In this document: positions 1-10,110 of the stretch, piece by piece | Numbering within the stretch: the first letter of the stretch is position 1 | Layout of the letters: each line of letters opens with the position of its first letter | NCBI RefSeq assembly: GCF_003781945.1 | Contig: NZ_RJJW01000008.1 | Coordinates: 94,629-158,628, forward strand | Reading direction: 5' to 3' | Origin: Halorubrum sp. CSM-61 | Lineage (GTDB): Archaea; Halobacteriota; Halobacteria; Halobacteriales; Haloferacaceae | Length of the DNA stretch: 64,000 bases | The notes under the pieces: generated by a model | Seen by the model: only the letters and a program-made list of their open reading frames with translations | Told to the model about the DNA's origin: nothing | Databases searched by the model: none | Translations under genes and position numbers: made by a program

Positions 1-63
1 CTGGGGCTTTGGAGGTGTTCACCGTCGATCCCCGAGAGGTCTTCGCCGCAACACCGTCGACCA

Positions 64-110
64 CTTATAAACAACCGACAGCAACGCCACTCGATCCCTT
101 ATAAACAACC
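64..110 (-). promoter_or_regulatory. Duplicated TATA-containing repeat
   Basis: Two identical 13-bp copies of CTTATAAACAACC lie at 64-76 and 98-110, 34 bp apart. Read on the minus strand each contains TTTATAAG, a plausible archaeal TATA box, so they may be tandem promoters for a gene lying left of the window. This is inferred from sequence only. Confidence 0.3.
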
Positions 111-244
111 ACTCCACCATATCGATATATCCACTCCCGCTATCACTCGGCACTGTTTCTTCGGAAGGAGACGATCCGCCGAATATCATCATTTAGTCAA
201 CTATTTTCACAAAGTCTTATAGGTCCTATCACGCACCTTGGGGG

Positions 245-973
245 ATGAGCAACGTTGAAGACCAGCGAAACGACCGGACCGGTTCAGTGGTCGAGATCGA
301 GCTCACCGTTCGGAACGAGGGGTACCCGTTCGTCGGCGTGTCGAAGGAGGAGCGCTGTCGGGTCGAGCTCGCGAACATCGTCCCGCGTCCGGAGGCGCAG
401 TACGCGGAGTTCTTCAACGTGTTGGGCACGTGTCCCTCCCGGGTTACGAGCCACGCGGACGCGTACGAGGACGTCGAACCCTCGCTCCTCAGCGAGTACG
501 AGGACGGCGGCCTAGTCGAGTTCGTCGTCTCGGGGAGCTGCCCGGCGTATCGGCTCGCCGAGCTCGGCGCCCTCCCGAAGACCGTCGAAGGCGTCGACGG
601 CCGGGGCCGCGTCGTCGCCGAGATCCCGATGCGGTACGACCCGTCGGCGGTCACGGGACGGTTTCTCGATGAGTACCCGGACTTCGAGCTGCTGGCGAAA
701 CGGACCAAAGAGGCCCATACGGCCATGCTGACCCCCGCGACGCTCCAGCAGTCGGTCCTCGACGAGCTGACCGAGAGACAGCGGGAAGTCCTCCGGACCG
801 CGTTCGAGATGGGGTACTACGAGTGGCCGCGCGACTGTACGGGACAAGACGTGGCCGACGAACTCGGGGTCGCGTCGGCCACGTTCTCGGAACACGTCTT
901 CGCGGCCGAGCGCAAGATCCTCACGTTCCTGTTCGAGAACGCCGACGAGACCCGACCGACCGGCGGGACGTGA
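245..973 (+). CDS. Bat-type HTH-10 transcriptional regulator
   Basis: This 242-residue protein is a haloarchaeal transcription regulator of the bacterio-opsin-activator (HTH-10) class. The N-terminal part, about residues 15-150, resembles the small input domain found in these regulators. The C-terminal part, about 170-232, starts with LTERQREVLRTAFEMGYY and continues through GQDVADELGVASATFSEHV, the usual HTH-10 helices. It probably binds DNA in the cytoplasm and responds to an unknown signal. A TATA-like CTTATAGG at 215-222 sits about 25-30 bp upstream of the ATG, as in leaderless haloarchaeal transcripts, which supports this start. The gene faces the HalOD1-type gene convergently. The family is clear from the C-terminus; the targets are not known. 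Confidence 0.85.
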   Translation: MSNVEDQRNDRTGSVVEIELTVRNEGYPFVGVSKEERCRVELANIVPRPEAQYAEFFNVLGTCPSRVTSHADAYEDVEPSLLSEYEDGGLVEFVVSGSCPAYRLAELGALPKTVEGVDGRGRVVAEIPMRYDPSAVTGRFLDEYPDFELLAKRTKEAHTAMLTPATLQQSVLDELTERQREVLRTAFEMGYYEWPRDCTGQDVADELGVASATFSEHVFAAERKILTFLFENADETRPTGGT

Positions 974-1004
974 CCGTCGATCGCGGCGCGTCCACCCGTC
1001 GCTC

Positions 1005-1325
1005 TCAGTCGTCCTCGCCGGGCGAAACGTCGATCCGCCCGTCCGCGTCGACGGTGACGGTACGCCCCTCGAACGCGAACGTCACGCGCCCGCTCGCGAA
1101 GCGGTGCGGCGATTCGAAGAGCCGGTCGAGCGCGTCGGGATCGATCGCTTCGTAGAGCGGCCCCAACTCCTCCGGAGCCGTTTCGAGGGCGTCCGCGACC
1201 GACTCGACGACACGGACGGAGGGAGGCGTATCGGATTCGCCGAAAAAACTCGACGCGGACGCTTTCGACGAGGTCTCGGCGCTCGGCTCCTCGTCTTCTC
1301 GTCGGGGGTAGTTAGGTGGAGCCAT
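1005..1325 (-). CDS. HalOD1-type output domain protein
   Basis: A small haloarchaeal protein of about 106 residues. The C-terminal half, with SVRVVESVADALETAPEELG, the LDRLF segment and FEGRTVTVDADGRIDV, matches the pattern of the HalOD1 output domain, a small domain found alone or attached to two-component proteins in haloarchaea. The first residues are polar and disordered. The ATG at 1325 (MAPPNYPRRE) is preferred over a longer in-frame start because the extra N-terminus is basic and unlike haloarchaeal proteins. It converges on the Bat-type regulator gene. The biochemical role of HalOD1 is not established. Confidence 0.75.
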   Translation of the reverse strand: MAPPNYPRREDEEPSAETSSKASASSFFGESDTPPSVRVVESVADALETAPEELGPLYEAIDPDALDRLFESPHRFASGRVTFAFEGRTVTVDADGRIDVSPGEDD

Positions 1326-1488
1326 GAGATCGGAGCGATTTGACTGCCAACGAGCGGAAAAGGCTGGCAAGCGGTTTATGCTACGTCCCTGTCTCTGAAG
1401 GGTCGGGAACGCACCCGGGGATTTAACTGATCCAAAACGGCCGCAGAAGCTAGCCGATCCAAAACGCCACAGAAGCGGCGGACGCGCC

Positions 1489-1944
1489 TCAGAGCTCGAC
1501 GCCCGACGGGATCAGGCTCTCGTTGCGCAGGAGGTTCCCCTCGTGGTCGTACACGAGGAAGGTGTCCTTGTCGTAGGCGACGAGCCGCTCGCCGTCGACG
1601 TCGATCTCGACCCGGTAGCGGGCGTCCTCGTCGCCCGCGGAGTCGCGCGCGGCGCGGATGAAGGGGAGCACGTCCGTCGCCGTCTCGTTGAGCTCGAGGA
1701 CGAAGTCCCCGGTGTAGCGGTTCGTCACGCCGACCACGCCGTCCGGGTCGGCCGCGGCCGAGAGCGGCTCGCGGAGCCGGAACGCCACGTCGACGTCGTC
1801 GGCGTCGAGGAGGTCGCCACCGGTCCCCGAGAGCCGGTCGCGGAGGAGTCCGTCCGGTCCGTGGAAGTCGATACGGACCAGCGGCGTCGCCGGCCGGTCG
1901 TCGTCGACGCCCTCGACGGTCAGTTCGAAGTAGTCACGCCGCAT
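1489..1944 (-). CDS. DUF5793-type conserved haloarchaeal protein
   Basis: A 151-residue acidic protein beginning MRRDYFELTVEGVD, which I recognise as the start typical of the DUF5793 family. Its function is unknown. It has no membrane segment or catalytic motif that I can see, and a predicted mix of beta strands (VRIDFHGPDG, YRVEIDVDGERLVAYD). The ATG at 1944 is chosen because longer in-frame starts would add a basic, proline/arginine-rich N-terminus. It is divergent from pilB with about 155 bp between the two starts, so both promoters probably lie there. Confidence 0.7.
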   Translation of the reverse strand: MRRDYFELTVEGVDDDRPATPLVRIDFHGPDGLLRDRLSGTGGDLLDADDVDVAFRLREPLSAAADPDGVVGVTNRYTGDFVLELNETATDVLPFIRAARDSAGDEDARYRVEIDVDGERLVAYDKDTFLVYDHEGNLLRNESLIPSGVEL

Positions 1945-2099
1945 TTCCTGTCCGGTACTTCGCGGTCGTCCCGTATGAACGTAACGGGCGGATCCCCCGT
2001 CGAGCCGCGAGAATCGCGGATCCGGCGGCCCCGGTGTCGCCCCTGATAATCGCCGGGGGGATTTTAAACCGCCACGGCGCATACGGCTCCGTAACGACG

Positions 2100-3764
2100 A
2101 TGGCGAGTGACGCGCGCGAGGAGGACGCAGAGGACCGCATCGCGGCCCTCCGGCGGCGGCTCTCGCGAACCTGGGAGGTGGTTCGCGGGTCCGATCTCGA
2201 CGTTCGCCCCTTCAGGCCGGAGGAGGACGGCCCGCTCGCCTCTTTCGCGATCCCCGACGGCGAGCGCGAAGTCGACCGGTACTGGGTGAACGCCCCGTAC
2301 GCGTACGTCGCGATCACCTACGACGAGGCGGAGAGCGAACACCGGTACTACGCGGTCGAGCCCGACTTAGATCGGTTCGAGCGCGACCTCCTCGACCGCG
2401 TGGTCGACGACATCCGGGACCCGCTCCTGTACCGCGAGGGGACCGGGCGGACCGACGAGGAGACCCTCCGGACGGAGCTGGAGGGACTGTTGGAGGGGTA
2501 CGGCGTCGACGTCGGCATGGACACGTTCCACGCGATCTTCTACTACCTCTACCGCGACTTCCGCGGCTACGGGAAGGTCGACCCCCTCCTCAACGACCGG
2601 CACATCGAGGACGTCTCGTGTGACGGATACGACCTCCCGATCTTCGTGTACCACGACGAGTACACCGACGTCGAGACCAACGTCTCGTTCGGGAAGTCGG
2701 CGCTCGACAACTACGTGATCCGGCTCGCTCAGCAGTCCGGGCGCCACATCTCCGTCGGCGACCCCATGGTGGAGACGACGCTGCCGGACGGGTCGCGCGC
2801 CGAGCTCGCGCTCGGCGAGGAGGTGACCCCCCGCGGCTCCGCGTTCACGATCCGCCAGTACGCCGAGGACCCGTTCACACCGATCGACCTGATCGAGTAC
2901 GGCACGTTCTCGGTCGAGCAGATGGCGTACTTCTGGCTCTGTATCGAGCACAACAAGAGCCTCATCTTCGCGGGCGGCACCGCCTCCGGGAAGACCACCT
3001 CGATGAACGCGGTGTCGATGTTCGTCCCGCCGCGCGCGAAGGTGCTCACCATCGAGGACACCCGCGAGCTCTCCTTATACCACGACAACTGGCTCTCCTC
3101 GGTCACTCGCGAGCGACGCTACGAGGGCGCCGACATCGACATGTACGACCTGCTGCGGTCCGCGCTGCGCCACCGCCCCGAGTACATCGTGGTCGGCGAG
3201 GTCCGCGGCGAGGAGGCGATCACCCTGTTCCAGGCGATGAACACGGGCCACACCACCTTCTCGACGATGCACGCCGACTCGATCGAGACGGTGATAAACC
3301 GGCTGGAGAACGAGCCGATCAACGTGCCGCGCGCGATGGTCCAGTCGCTGGACATGCTGTCGATCCAGACGCTCACCCGCTCCGGCGACCAGCGCGTTCG
3401 ACGCGCGAAGACGATCGGCGAGATCGGCGGGATCGACCAGCGGACCGGAGAACTCGACTACTCCTCGGCGTTCGAGTGGGACGCCGAGACCGACGAGTTC
3501 ACCCGGAACGACTCGTCGCTGATGGAGGAGATCGCCGACGAGCGCGGCTGGTCTCGGTCGGAGCTACTCCGCGAGGTCCGGCGCCGCGAGCGGTTCCTCG
3601 AGCTGCTCCGCGGGCTCGGCGTCACCGACTACCGCGCCTTCACCGCCCTCGTCAACGAGTACTACGCCGACTCCGAGCGCGTGATGGACCGGCTCGAAGA
3701 GCGGAGCGACGGGGAGGTCGGGGCACGGGACGACGGCGGAGTCGAGGCACAGGCCGACCGATGA
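2100..3764 (+). CDS. pilB: Type IV pilus assembly ATPase PilB
   Basis: This 554-residue protein is a GspE/TadA-type secretion ATPase that powers assembly of archaeal type IV pili at the membrane. Walker A (AGGTASGKTT) is near residue 291. The Asp box region (LTIEDTRELSLY) follows, and Walker B (YIVVGEVRGEEA) is near 361. A downstream His-rich GHTTFSTMHADS stretch is typical of the family. The start at 2100 (MASDAREEDAED) gives a normal acidic haloarchaeal N-terminus. The next gene encodes the PilC membrane platform and overlaps it by ATGA, so the pair is translationally coupled. Haloarchaea carry several pilB-pilC pairs, so the paralogue number cannot be given from this sequence. Confidence 0.93.
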   Translation: MASDAREEDAEDRIAALRRRLSRTWEVVRGSDLDVRPFRPEEDGPLASFAIPDGEREVDRYWVNAPYAYVAITYDEAESEHRYYAVEPDLDRFERDLLDRVVDDIRDPLLYREGTGRTDEETLRTELEGLLEGYGVDVGMDTFHAIFYYLYRDFRGYGKVDPLLNDRHIEDVSCDGYDLPIFVYHDEYTDVETNVSFGKSALDNYVIRLAQQSGRHISVGDPMVETTLPDGSRAELALGEEVTPRGSAFTIRQYAEDPFTPIDLIEYGTFSVEQMAYFWLCIEHNKSLIFAGGTASGKTTSMNAVSMFVPPRAKVLTIEDTRELSLYHDNWLSSVTRERRYEGADIDMYDLLRSALRHRPEYIVVGEVRGEEAITLFQAMNTGHTTFSTMHADSIETVINRLENEPINVPRAMVQSLDMLSIQTLTRSGDQRVRRAKTIGEIGGIDQRTGELDYSSAFEWDAETDEFTRNDSSLMEEIADERGWSRSELLREVRRRERFLELLRGLGVTDYRAFTALVNEYYADSERVMDRLEERSDGEVGARDDGGVEAQADR

Positions 3765-5917
3765 TCGCGTATCTCCCCTTAGTCGCCGCGGTCGGGTGCT
3801 GTCTGGCGCTGCTCCTGCCCGCGGTCGACGACGGGGCGGACCTGGTCGTCACCCGGATCGCGTTGGCGATCTTCGGCGAGTACGTCGGCGAGGACGGCCC
3901 CCGGCGGCGACGCCAGCGGGACCTGATGCGCGCCGCCCACGTCGGGGGGACCCACCGGACGTACGCCGCCAAGACGCTCCTGTACGCGAGCGTGCTCGGC
4001 GTCGCCGGCAGCGTCATCGGCGTGTACGCGGCGGCCGGGCTCCTCTCCGCGCTCGACGTGAGCGAGGCGGCCTTCCGCGAGTCGCTCCCCGCGTCGCTCG
4101 GGTTCGTCGCCGGGGTGACCCGGCTCACGGAGCTGGGGCTTCCCGAACTATTCCTCGTGTTGACGCTGGCCTCGGCGACGCTGGGCTCCGCGCTCGCGGT
4201 CGGGATGTACTACGGGCGGTGGGAGCTGCTCGACCAGCGCGCCCACGCCCGGGGGGCGGAGATCGACGCCACCCTCCCGCGAACCGTCGCGTTCATGTAC
4301 GCGCTCTCCCGGTCGGGAATGCCGTTCCCGCGCGTGATGGACACCCTCGCGGAGAACGAGGCGGTGTACGGCGAGGCGGCGACGGAGCTGTCGGTGGCCG
4401 TCCGCGACATGAACGCCTTCGGTACCGACGCGCTCACCGCGCTCCAGCGCGCCTCCCGACGCACCCCGAGCGACGACCTCGCGGACTTCGCGGAGAACCT
4501 CGCGTCCGTGCTCGGCACCGGCCAGCCCGTTTCGACGTTCCTCAGCGACCAGTACGAGCTGTATCAGGAGGAGGCCGAGTCGAAACAGCGGCAGTACCTC
4601 GAGCTCCTCTCCACGTTCGCGGAGGCGTACGTCACCGCCTTAGTGGCCGGCCCGCTCTTCTTCATCACCATCCTCGTCGTGATCGGGCTCGTCTTAGAGG
4701 ACACCCTCCCCCTGTTACGCGTCGTGGTCTACCTCGGGGTGCCGCTGGCGACGTTCGGGTTCGTGGTCTACGTCGACAGCGTCACGCAGGGGGTCGGCGG
4801 CACCGAGACCGTCGACCTCTCGGAGCCGATCGAAGAGGGGACGAAGGCGGGGCGTGCGGGCGACGCGGATCCCGCGGGCGACGCGGTACAGGCCGACGGG
4901 GGCGTGCCGGCCGACGAGCGCGTCCGCGAGCGTGACCGCTGGGCGACGAGCCGCGAGCGCCTCCGGGCGTACGACGGGATCCGGTCCCTCCGTCGGTGGG
5001 TCGCCTCGCCCGTCGAGAGCGTGCTCGACGCGCCGCACGCGGTGTTCCTCCTCTCCGTGCCGCTCGCGGTCGTCGGCCTGCTCGCGACCGCGTTCCCGAT
5101 CACCCTCGGACCGCCGACGGAGATGGTCGCGCAGGTCGAGCGGCCGGTCGTCGCCGCGACCGCGCTCGTGCTCGCGAGCTACGCCGTCGTGTACGAGGCG
5201 CGCAAGCGCCGGGTCCGCCGGATCGAGGCGGCGGTCCCCGACTTCCTCGACCGGCTCGCCAGCGTCAACGAGGCCGGGACCTCCGTGGTCGGGAGCGTCC
5301 GGCGCGTCGCGGACTCGAACCTGGAGGCGCTCACCGACGACCTGAAGCGCACCCGACGCGACATCGACTGGGGCGCCGACGTGGGCACCGCGCTCCGGCG
5401 ACTGGAGCGACGCGTCCGGTCGCCGATGACCTCGCGGGCGGTCGCGCTGATCACGAACGCGATGCGCGCCAGCGGCGACATCGGTCCCGTGCTCCGGATC
5501 GCGGCCGACGAAGCGCGCGCGACGTGGTCGCTCCGCCGGGAGCGCCGGCAGGTCATGTTGACGTACCTCATCGTGATCTACATCTCCTTCCTCGTCTTCC
5601 TGGGGATCATCGCCTCGCTGTCGGTGTCGTTCATCCCGGCGATCGAAGAGGCGGCGATCCCCGGCTCGGGCGTCGGGACCGGCGCCGGCGACCTCCCCGG
5701 CGCGCCGGGCGGCCCCTCGGGGATCACGGACGGCCTCGGCGACATCGAGGCGAGCGCGTACGAGCAGCTGTTCTTCCACGCCGCCGCGATACAGGCGGTC
5801 TGCTCCGGACTCGTCGCCGGGCAGCTCGGCGAGGGATCGGTCAGAGACGGCGTGAAACACGTCGTCGTCCTGCTACTGCTGACGATCGCCGCGTTCCTCG
5901 TCATCGCCGTAGTGTGA
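3761..5917 (+). CDS. pilC: Type IV pilus membrane platform protein PilC
   Basis: A 718-residue polytopic membrane protein with two type II secretion F (T2SSF) domains, the partner of PilB in archaeal pilus assembly. It begins with a membrane segment (MIAYLPLVAAVGCCLALLLP). The first T2SSF domain lies around residues 165-320 and is followed by hydrophobic helices (LFFITILVVIGLVL). An acidic linker at about 365-395 leads to a second set of helices and a second T2SSF domain around 490-640. The C-terminus ends in further membrane helices. The ATG overlaps the pilB stop as ATGA. The doubled domain and length fit haloarchaeal PilC proteins. Confidence 0.92.
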   Translation: MIAYLPLVAAVGCCLALLLPAVDDGADLVVTRIALAIFGEYVGEDGPRRRRQRDLMRAAHVGGTHRTYAAKTLLYASVLGVAGSVIGVYAAAGLLSALDVSEAAFRESLPASLGFVAGVTRLTELGLPELFLVLTLASATLGSALAVGMYYGRWELLDQRAHARGAEIDATLPRTVAFMYALSRSGMPFPRVMDTLAENEAVYGEAATELSVAVRDMNAFGTDALTALQRASRRTPSDDLADFAENLASVLGTGQPVSTFLSDQYELYQEEAESKQRQYLELLSTFAEAYVTALVAGPLFFITILVVIGLVLEDTLPLLRVVVYLGVPLATFGFVVYVDSVTQGVGGTETVDLSEPIEEGTKAGRAGDADPAGDAVQADGGVPADERVRERDRWATSRERLRAYDGIRSLRRWVASPVESVLDAPHAVFLLSVPLAVVGLLATAFPITLGPPTEMVAQVERPVVAATALVLASYAVVYEARKRRVRRIEAAVPDFLDRLASVNEAGTSVVGSVRRVADSNLEALTDDLKRTRRDIDWGADVGTALRRLERRVRSPMTSRAVALITNAMRASGDIGPVLRIAADEARATWSLRRERRQVMLTYLIVIYISFLVFLGIIASLSVSFIPAIEEAAIPGSGVGTGAGDLPGAPGGPSGITDGLGDIEASAYEQLFFHAAAIQAVCSGLVAGQLGEGSVRDGVKHVVVLLLLTIAAFLVIAVV

Positions 5918-5956
5918 GTCCATCGGAGCTAAATCGGTCCGGCGCCACCTTCCGAT

Positions 5957-6607
5957 ATGAAACCCCAGTCCGTCGGCGACCCCCGGTCCACCTACGACCG
6001 CATCGCCGCGCACTTCTCGAAGACGCGGGAGTACGCGTGGCCGGAGGTCGAGTCGTTCCTCGACGGGCGCGCCGCGGCCCGCGCGCTCGATCTGGGCTGC
6101 GGCAACGGGCGCCACGCGGAGCTCCTCACGGAGCGCGCGGACGCGGTCGTCGGCGTCGATCTCAGTCGCGAGCTCCTCCGGGAGGCGGTCGATCGGGCCC
6201 GCGAGCGCGGGTACAACGGGACCGCGTCGTTCGTCCACGGCGACGCCGCGACCCTGCCGATCGCGACCGACGCGGTCGGGCTCGCGGTGTACGTCGCCAC
6301 CCTGCACCACCTCCCGTCGCGCGAGGCCCGGGTCCGGAGCCTCGACGAGCTCGCGCGGGTCCTCGCGCCGGGCGGGACCGCGCTGGTGAGCGCGTGGAGC
6401 ACGGCCCACGACCGGTTCGACCGGGAGGAGGGGTTCGACACGACGGTCGACTGGACCCTCCCGGGCGGCGAGACGGTGCCGCGGTACTATCACATTTACT
6501 CGCCCGAGGAGTTCGAAGCCGACCTCGCGGAGAGCGCCCTGCAAACGGTCGACTCAGACGTTTCGAGCGGGAACTGCTACGCGACGGTCACCGCTTCGGA
6601 CGACTGA
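5957..6607 (+). CDS. Class I SAM methyltransferase, Trm9-like
   Basis: A 216-residue cytoplasmic methyltransferase. Residues 12-33 (YDRIAAHFSKTREYAWPEVE) resemble the N-terminus of Trm9/ABH8-type tRNA wobble-uridine methyltransferases. Motif I, ALDLGCGNGRH, is near residues 43-53 and binds S-adenosylmethionine. Motif II acidic residue is in VVGVDLSRELL and motif IV in VYVATLHHLPS. It lies 39 bp after pilC on the same strand and is probably expressed separately. Assignment to the SAM family is firm. The tRNA substrate is inferred from overall resemblance only. Confidence 0.85.
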   Translation: MKPQSVGDPRSTYDRIAAHFSKTREYAWPEVESFLDGRAAARALDLGCGNGRHAELLTERADAVVGVDLSRELLREAVDRARERGYNGTASFVHGDAATLPIATDAVGLAVYVATLHHLPSREARVRSLDELARVLAPGGTALVSAWSTAHDRFDREEGFDTTVDWTLPGGETVPRYYHIYSPEEFEADLAESALQTVDSDVSSGNCYATVTASDD

Positions 6608-6667
6608 TTATCGCGATCGATACCGGCGGGCGTGGATTAAAGAGACAGTGACGACCGCGTCGATGTA

Positions 6668-9220
6668 ATGAGTTCTACACGTCTGGATCGCCTTCTGCGT
6701 CGGATCAGCCCCGACGCGATCACTCGGAGCTACCTCGCGAAGTTCGCGGTCGTCGTGTTGGTGGTCGTCGCCGCCATCGGCGCCGTGGGCGCGGTCACCT
6801 ACGCGGAGACGACCGAGCAGCTCGAGGCCAGCGCACAGGAGGACTACACCGCCGTCGCGGAGCTGAGCGCCATCGAGCTCGACGGCTGGGCGAGCGAACG
6901 GCGCTCGATGGCCCGCGAGATCGCCGACAACGAGGCGTTCACCCGCGACGCCGACTCGCGGGCCGGGTACCTCAGCTCGCACCACTCGCGGACGGCCGAG
7001 GAGGTGGTCGCGCTCCACCACGTCGACCGCAACGAGGGGACGGTGCTCGCGTCGAGTCGAGAGGGGAGCGACGCCGGGAGCGCCGTCACGGGCCAGGAGT
7101 GGTTCGACGACGGCCTCCTGTTCGGCGACCAAGTGTACACGACGCCCGCCTACGAAGCCGACGGACAGCGCCGGGTCGCGTACGTCGCGGCGACTCCGAT
7201 GCGCGATTACCTCGTGATGGAGGTCGATCTCGGTCCGGTCGTCGCCGACCTCCGCACGCCGACGGAGGGGGCGTTCACGACGGTCGTGCAGGGCGACGGA
7301 ACGATCGGCGCGAGCGACCGCGAGGGCGTCGCCGGGGAGCGGTACAACGGGGGCATTCGGTCGGCCCTCTTCGACGAGGAGAACCCGGTCGGTCACGTCG
7401 CGTCCGCGACGTTCGGCTTCGCCGAGGGGACCGAGTACTTCGTCGCGTACGCGCCGGTCCCCTCCGAGGACTGGTCGGTCGCGGTCCACGTCCCCCTCTC
7501 GGAGGCGTACGCCCTCTCGGGGATGATCGGGCGGAACCTGCTCCTGATCATCGGGGTCGCTATCGTCGGGCTCGGGCTGCTCGGCGCGACGCTCGGTCGC
7601 GGGACCGTCGTCGAGCTCAAGCGCCTCGGGAACCGGGCGCGCGAGCTGGAGGCCGGGAACCTCGACGTGGACCTAGAGACGGGCCGGCGAGACGAGTTCG
7701 GCGACCTCTACGGGTCGTTCTCGACGATGCGCGACTCGCTGCGCGAGGAGATCGAGTCCGCGGAGACCCAGCGCGAGCGCGCGGAGGCCGCGAAGGCGGA
7801 GAGCGAGGCGTTCGCGCGGACGCTGGAGGAGCGCGCCGCGGCCTTCGGGGCGACGATGGAGGCGTGCGCCGACGGCGACCTCACCGCGCGGCTGGAGGCC
7901 GAGTCCGACGATCCGGAGGCGCTCCGCGAGATCGCCGACGGGTTCAACGACGCCATGGACGAGCTGGAGGCGACGATCGCCGAGGTCGACGCGTTCGCGG
8001 GCGAGGTGGCCGCGAAGAGCGAGGCCGTGACGGACGGCACGGACGAGGTCGCCGAGGCGGGCCGCGAGACGAGCGACGCGGTCGACGAGATCTCGGCGGG
8101 CGCGGAGCGGCAGAGCCGGCAGCTCGCCGACGTCGCCGGCGAGATGGAGGACATGTCCGCGACCGTCGAGGAGGTGGCGGCCTCCGCCGAGCAGGTGGCG
8201 ACCACCTCGCAGCGGGCGAGCGATCTCACCGAGCGGGGCCGCGAGGCGACCGGCGACGCGGTCGACGAGCTCCACGGGATCGAGAAGCGCTCGGAGTCCG
8301 CCGCCGAGACCGTCGAACGGCTGGAGGCCGAGATGGCGGAGGTCGACGAGATCGTCGAGACCATCTCGGAGATCGCCGACCAGACGAACCTGCTCGCGCT
8401 GAACGCCTCCATCGAGGCGGCCCGCGCGGGCGAGGCCGGCTCCGGCTTCGCGGTCGTCGCCGAGGAGGTGAAGGCGCTCGCGGAGGAGACGCAGGAGTCT
8501 GCCGCCGAGGTCGAGACGCTAATCGACGGCCTCCGCGAGCGCACCGACGAGAGCGTCGCCGAGATGGCCGCGATCCGCGAGGGGGTCGACGACGGAGTCG
8601 ACACCGTCGAGGAGGCCGAGGACGCGCTGGAGGCGGTCGCCGAGCGCGTGACCGAGGCCGACGACGGCGTCCAGGAGATCTCCGGCGCGATGGACGCGCA
8701 GGCGTCGTCCGTCAGCGAGGTCACCGGCGCCGTCGACGACCTGGCCGGCGTGAGCCAGCAGACGACCGCGGAGGCGACGACCGTCGCGTCGACCGCCGAG
8801 GAGCAGGCCGTGACGCTGCGGGAGGTCTCCGAGCAGGCGCACGACCTGACGGAGCGCGCCCGTGACCTGCGTCGCATGACCGACGCGTTCGACGTGGGCG
8901 AGCGAGGGGCGGAACTCGGTGGTGGCGCCGCGGCGGATTCCGGAGCCGACGCGGGGGTCGAGCTCGGAACCGATACTGAAGCCAGGGGAGGAGCCCACGT
9001 CGACGACGAGGAGGAGACCAGGCCGAAATCGGAGCCGGAAACCGGCGACTCCGCGTTCACGTTCGGCGCGGAGGAGACGGAGGGGACCGACTCGTCGGTG
9101 AGCGCCGACGGCGGCGTCGAGCGCGCGGTCGAGGAGACGGCGCCGACGGGCGAAGCGCGCGAGACCGACGAACCGAACGCGCGGCTCGACGGGTCGTCCG
9201 ACGGGACCGCAGAAGAGTAG
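6668..9220 (+). CDS. Methyl-accepting transducer (Htr) with Cache-like sensor
   Basis: An 850-residue membrane transducer that passes an outside signal to the CheA/CheW taxis machinery. TM1 is at about residues 24-46 and TM2 at about 288-312, enclosing an extracytoplasmic domain of Cache type ([36 protein letters not shown]). HAMP segments follow, at about 312-365 and again near 390-445. The long coiled-coil signalling domain has the conserved tip around residues 568-607 ([20 protein letters not shown], then [20 protein letters not shown]). The last hundred residues are a low-complexity acidic tail. The ligand cannot be told from sequence. A TATA-like ATTAAA lies about 30 bp upstream of the ATG. 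Confidence 0.92.
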   Translation: MSSTRLDRLLRRISPDAITRSYLAKFAVVVLVVVAAIGAVGAVTYAETTEQLEASAQEDYTAVAELSAIELDGWASERRSMAREIADNEAFTRDADSRAGYLSSHHSRTAEEVVALHHVDRNEGTVLASSREGSDAGSAVTGQEWFDDGLLFGDQVYTTPAYEADGQRRVAYVAATPMRDYLVMEVDLGPVVADLRTPTEGAFTTVVQGDGTIGASDREGVAGERYNGGIRSALFDEENPVGHVASATFGFAEGTEYFVAYAPVPSEDWSVAVHVPLSEAYALSGMIGRNLLLIIGVAIVGLGLLGATLGRGTVVELKRLGNRARELEAGNLDVDLETGRRDEFGDLYGSFSTMRDSLREEIESAETQRERAEAAKAESEAFARTLEERAAAFGATMEACADGDLTARLEAESDDPEALREIADGFNDAMDELEATIAEVDAFAGEVAAKSEAVTDGTDEVAEAGRETSDAVDEISAGAERQSRQLADVAGEMEDMSATVEEVAASAEQVATTSQRASDLTERGREATGDAVDELHGIEKRSESAAETVERLEAEMAEVDEIVETISEIADQTNLLALNASIEAARAGEAGSGFAVVAEEVKALAEETQESAAEVETLIDGLRERTDESVAEMAAIREGVDDGVDTVEEAEDALEAVAERVTEADDGVQEISGAMDAQASSVSEVTGAVDDLAGVSQQTTAEATTVASTAEEQAVTLREVSEQAHDLTERARDLRRMTDAFDVGERGAELGGGAAADSGADAGVELGTDTEARGGAHVDDEEETRPKSEPETGDSAFTFGAEETEGTDSSVSADGGVERAVEETAPTGEARETDEPNARLDGSSDGTAEE

Positions 9221-9258
9221 CCGCGCCGCCTACCGCGGCGGTCGAGTCGCGGATCGTC

Positions 9259-9543
9259 TCAGTCGGCGACCGCCTCGTGGCCGGTCCGCGCGTCCTCGGC
9301 CAGCGGCGTCGCGATCTTGTAGGCCGCGTACAGCCCGAGCACCGCGACGCCGGCCAGCACGACCCCCGTCCGGAGCTGCGGCGAGAACAGCGGAGTCGCG
9401 ATCACGTCGCCCGCCTCGTTCGTGAGCGGGACCGGACTGTACGGTTGGCCGACGAGGAGCTCTAAGACTCCCATGCCGACGATCCCGAACAGCAGTAGTC
9501 CCGCGCTCAGCGCCATCGCCGCCTTGTCGATGATGTCTGTCAT
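9259..9543 (-). CDS. Small membrane protein, DoxX partner
   Basis: A 94-residue protein with two hydrophobic helices, about residues 8-32 (AAMALSAGLLLFGIVGMGVL) and 60-80 (GVVLAGVAVLGLYAAYKIAT). A short extracytoplasmic loop joins them. It follows the DoxX gene by 13 bp on the same strand, and AGGTGA sits upstream of its ATG as a ribosome binding site, so the two are co-transcribed. It is probably an accessory subunit of the DoxX-type membrane protein. I do not recognise a named family, and the role is inferred from the operon. Confidence 0.7.
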   Translation of the reverse strand: MTDIIDKAAMALSAGLLLFGIVGMGVLELLVGQPYSPVPLTNEAGDVIATPLFSPQLRTGVVLAGVAVLGLYAAYKIATPLAEDARTGHEAVAD

Positions 9544-9556
9544 TGGATGTCACCTC

Positions 9557-10081
9557 TTAACCGAGCAGGTAGCGGAGTTTCGGGTGCCGTTCGACCACGT
9601 CGAGCGTCTCGATGACCGCGTCGAGGCCGTAGTACCGGCCGGCCGCGAGCACGATCATCGTCATGAACAACAGCAGGCCCATGAAGTCGCCGTTGACCAG
9701 CCCGTTGCCGAACCCGGCGTTGCCGACCCAGAACAGGACCATGAAGACGACCCCGCCGAACGCGGCGAGCCGGGTGAACGCGCCCGCGATCAGCGCGAGC
9801 CCGATCAGGGTCTCGAACAGGGGGACGCCCGGCTCGATGAGCCACGCGAGGTTGTTCCCCATCCAGACCGGAATCCCGCCCAGCGCCGTACCCGACATCT
9901 CCTGCATGTACGCCGGCCCGTAGCTGTACGAGAGCCCGTCCTCGATGAGCTTCGTGACTCCGGCGTGGAAGAACCACCAGCCGGTGACGACGCGCAGGAA
10001 GGCGATCCAGTACGCCGCCCACGGGCCGTCCAGTGCGAACTCGACCTCGTCGACCAGGGGATTGCTCGATTGGTATGACAT
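9557..10081 (-). CDS. DoxX family membrane protein
   Basis: A 174-residue polytopic membrane protein of the DoxX/DoxD family. Archaeal DoxD is a thiosulfate:quinone oxidoreductase subunit, while many DoxX proteins have no proven substrate. Features seen are four hydrophobic helices, the early WIAFLRVVTGWWFFHAGVTK segment typical of DoxX, and a later GLALIAGAFTRLAAFGG helix. The ATG at 10081 (MSYQSSNPLVDEV) sits about 36 bp from a TATA-like element covered by a palindrome (10111-10130), fitting a short-leader transcript. It heads a two-gene operon with the small membrane protein at 9259-9543. Confidence 0.85.
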   Translation of the reverse strand: MSYQSSNPLVDEVEFALDGPWAAYWIAFLRVVTGWWFFHAGVTKLIEDGLSYSYGPAYMQEMSGTALGGIPVWMGNNLAWLIEPGVPLFETLIGLALIAGAFTRLAAFGGVVFMVLFWVGNAGFGNGLVNGDFMGLLLFMTMIVLAAGRYYGLDAVIETLDVVERHPKLRYLLG

Positions 10082-10110
10082 CGTCGTCACCTTACGGGTG
10101 TACGTTTGGT

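Noticed and set aside
4715-5860. Long minus-strand open frame (381 codons) opposite pilC
   Set aside because: It is an arginine- and proline-rich shadow caused by high GC and biased codon use of the real plus-strand gene; no domain is recognisable.
7708-9060. 450-codon minus-strand frame opposite the transducer gene
   Set aside because: It is almost only Ser/Ala/Thr, a mirror of the coiled-coil coding sequence; no start context or motif.
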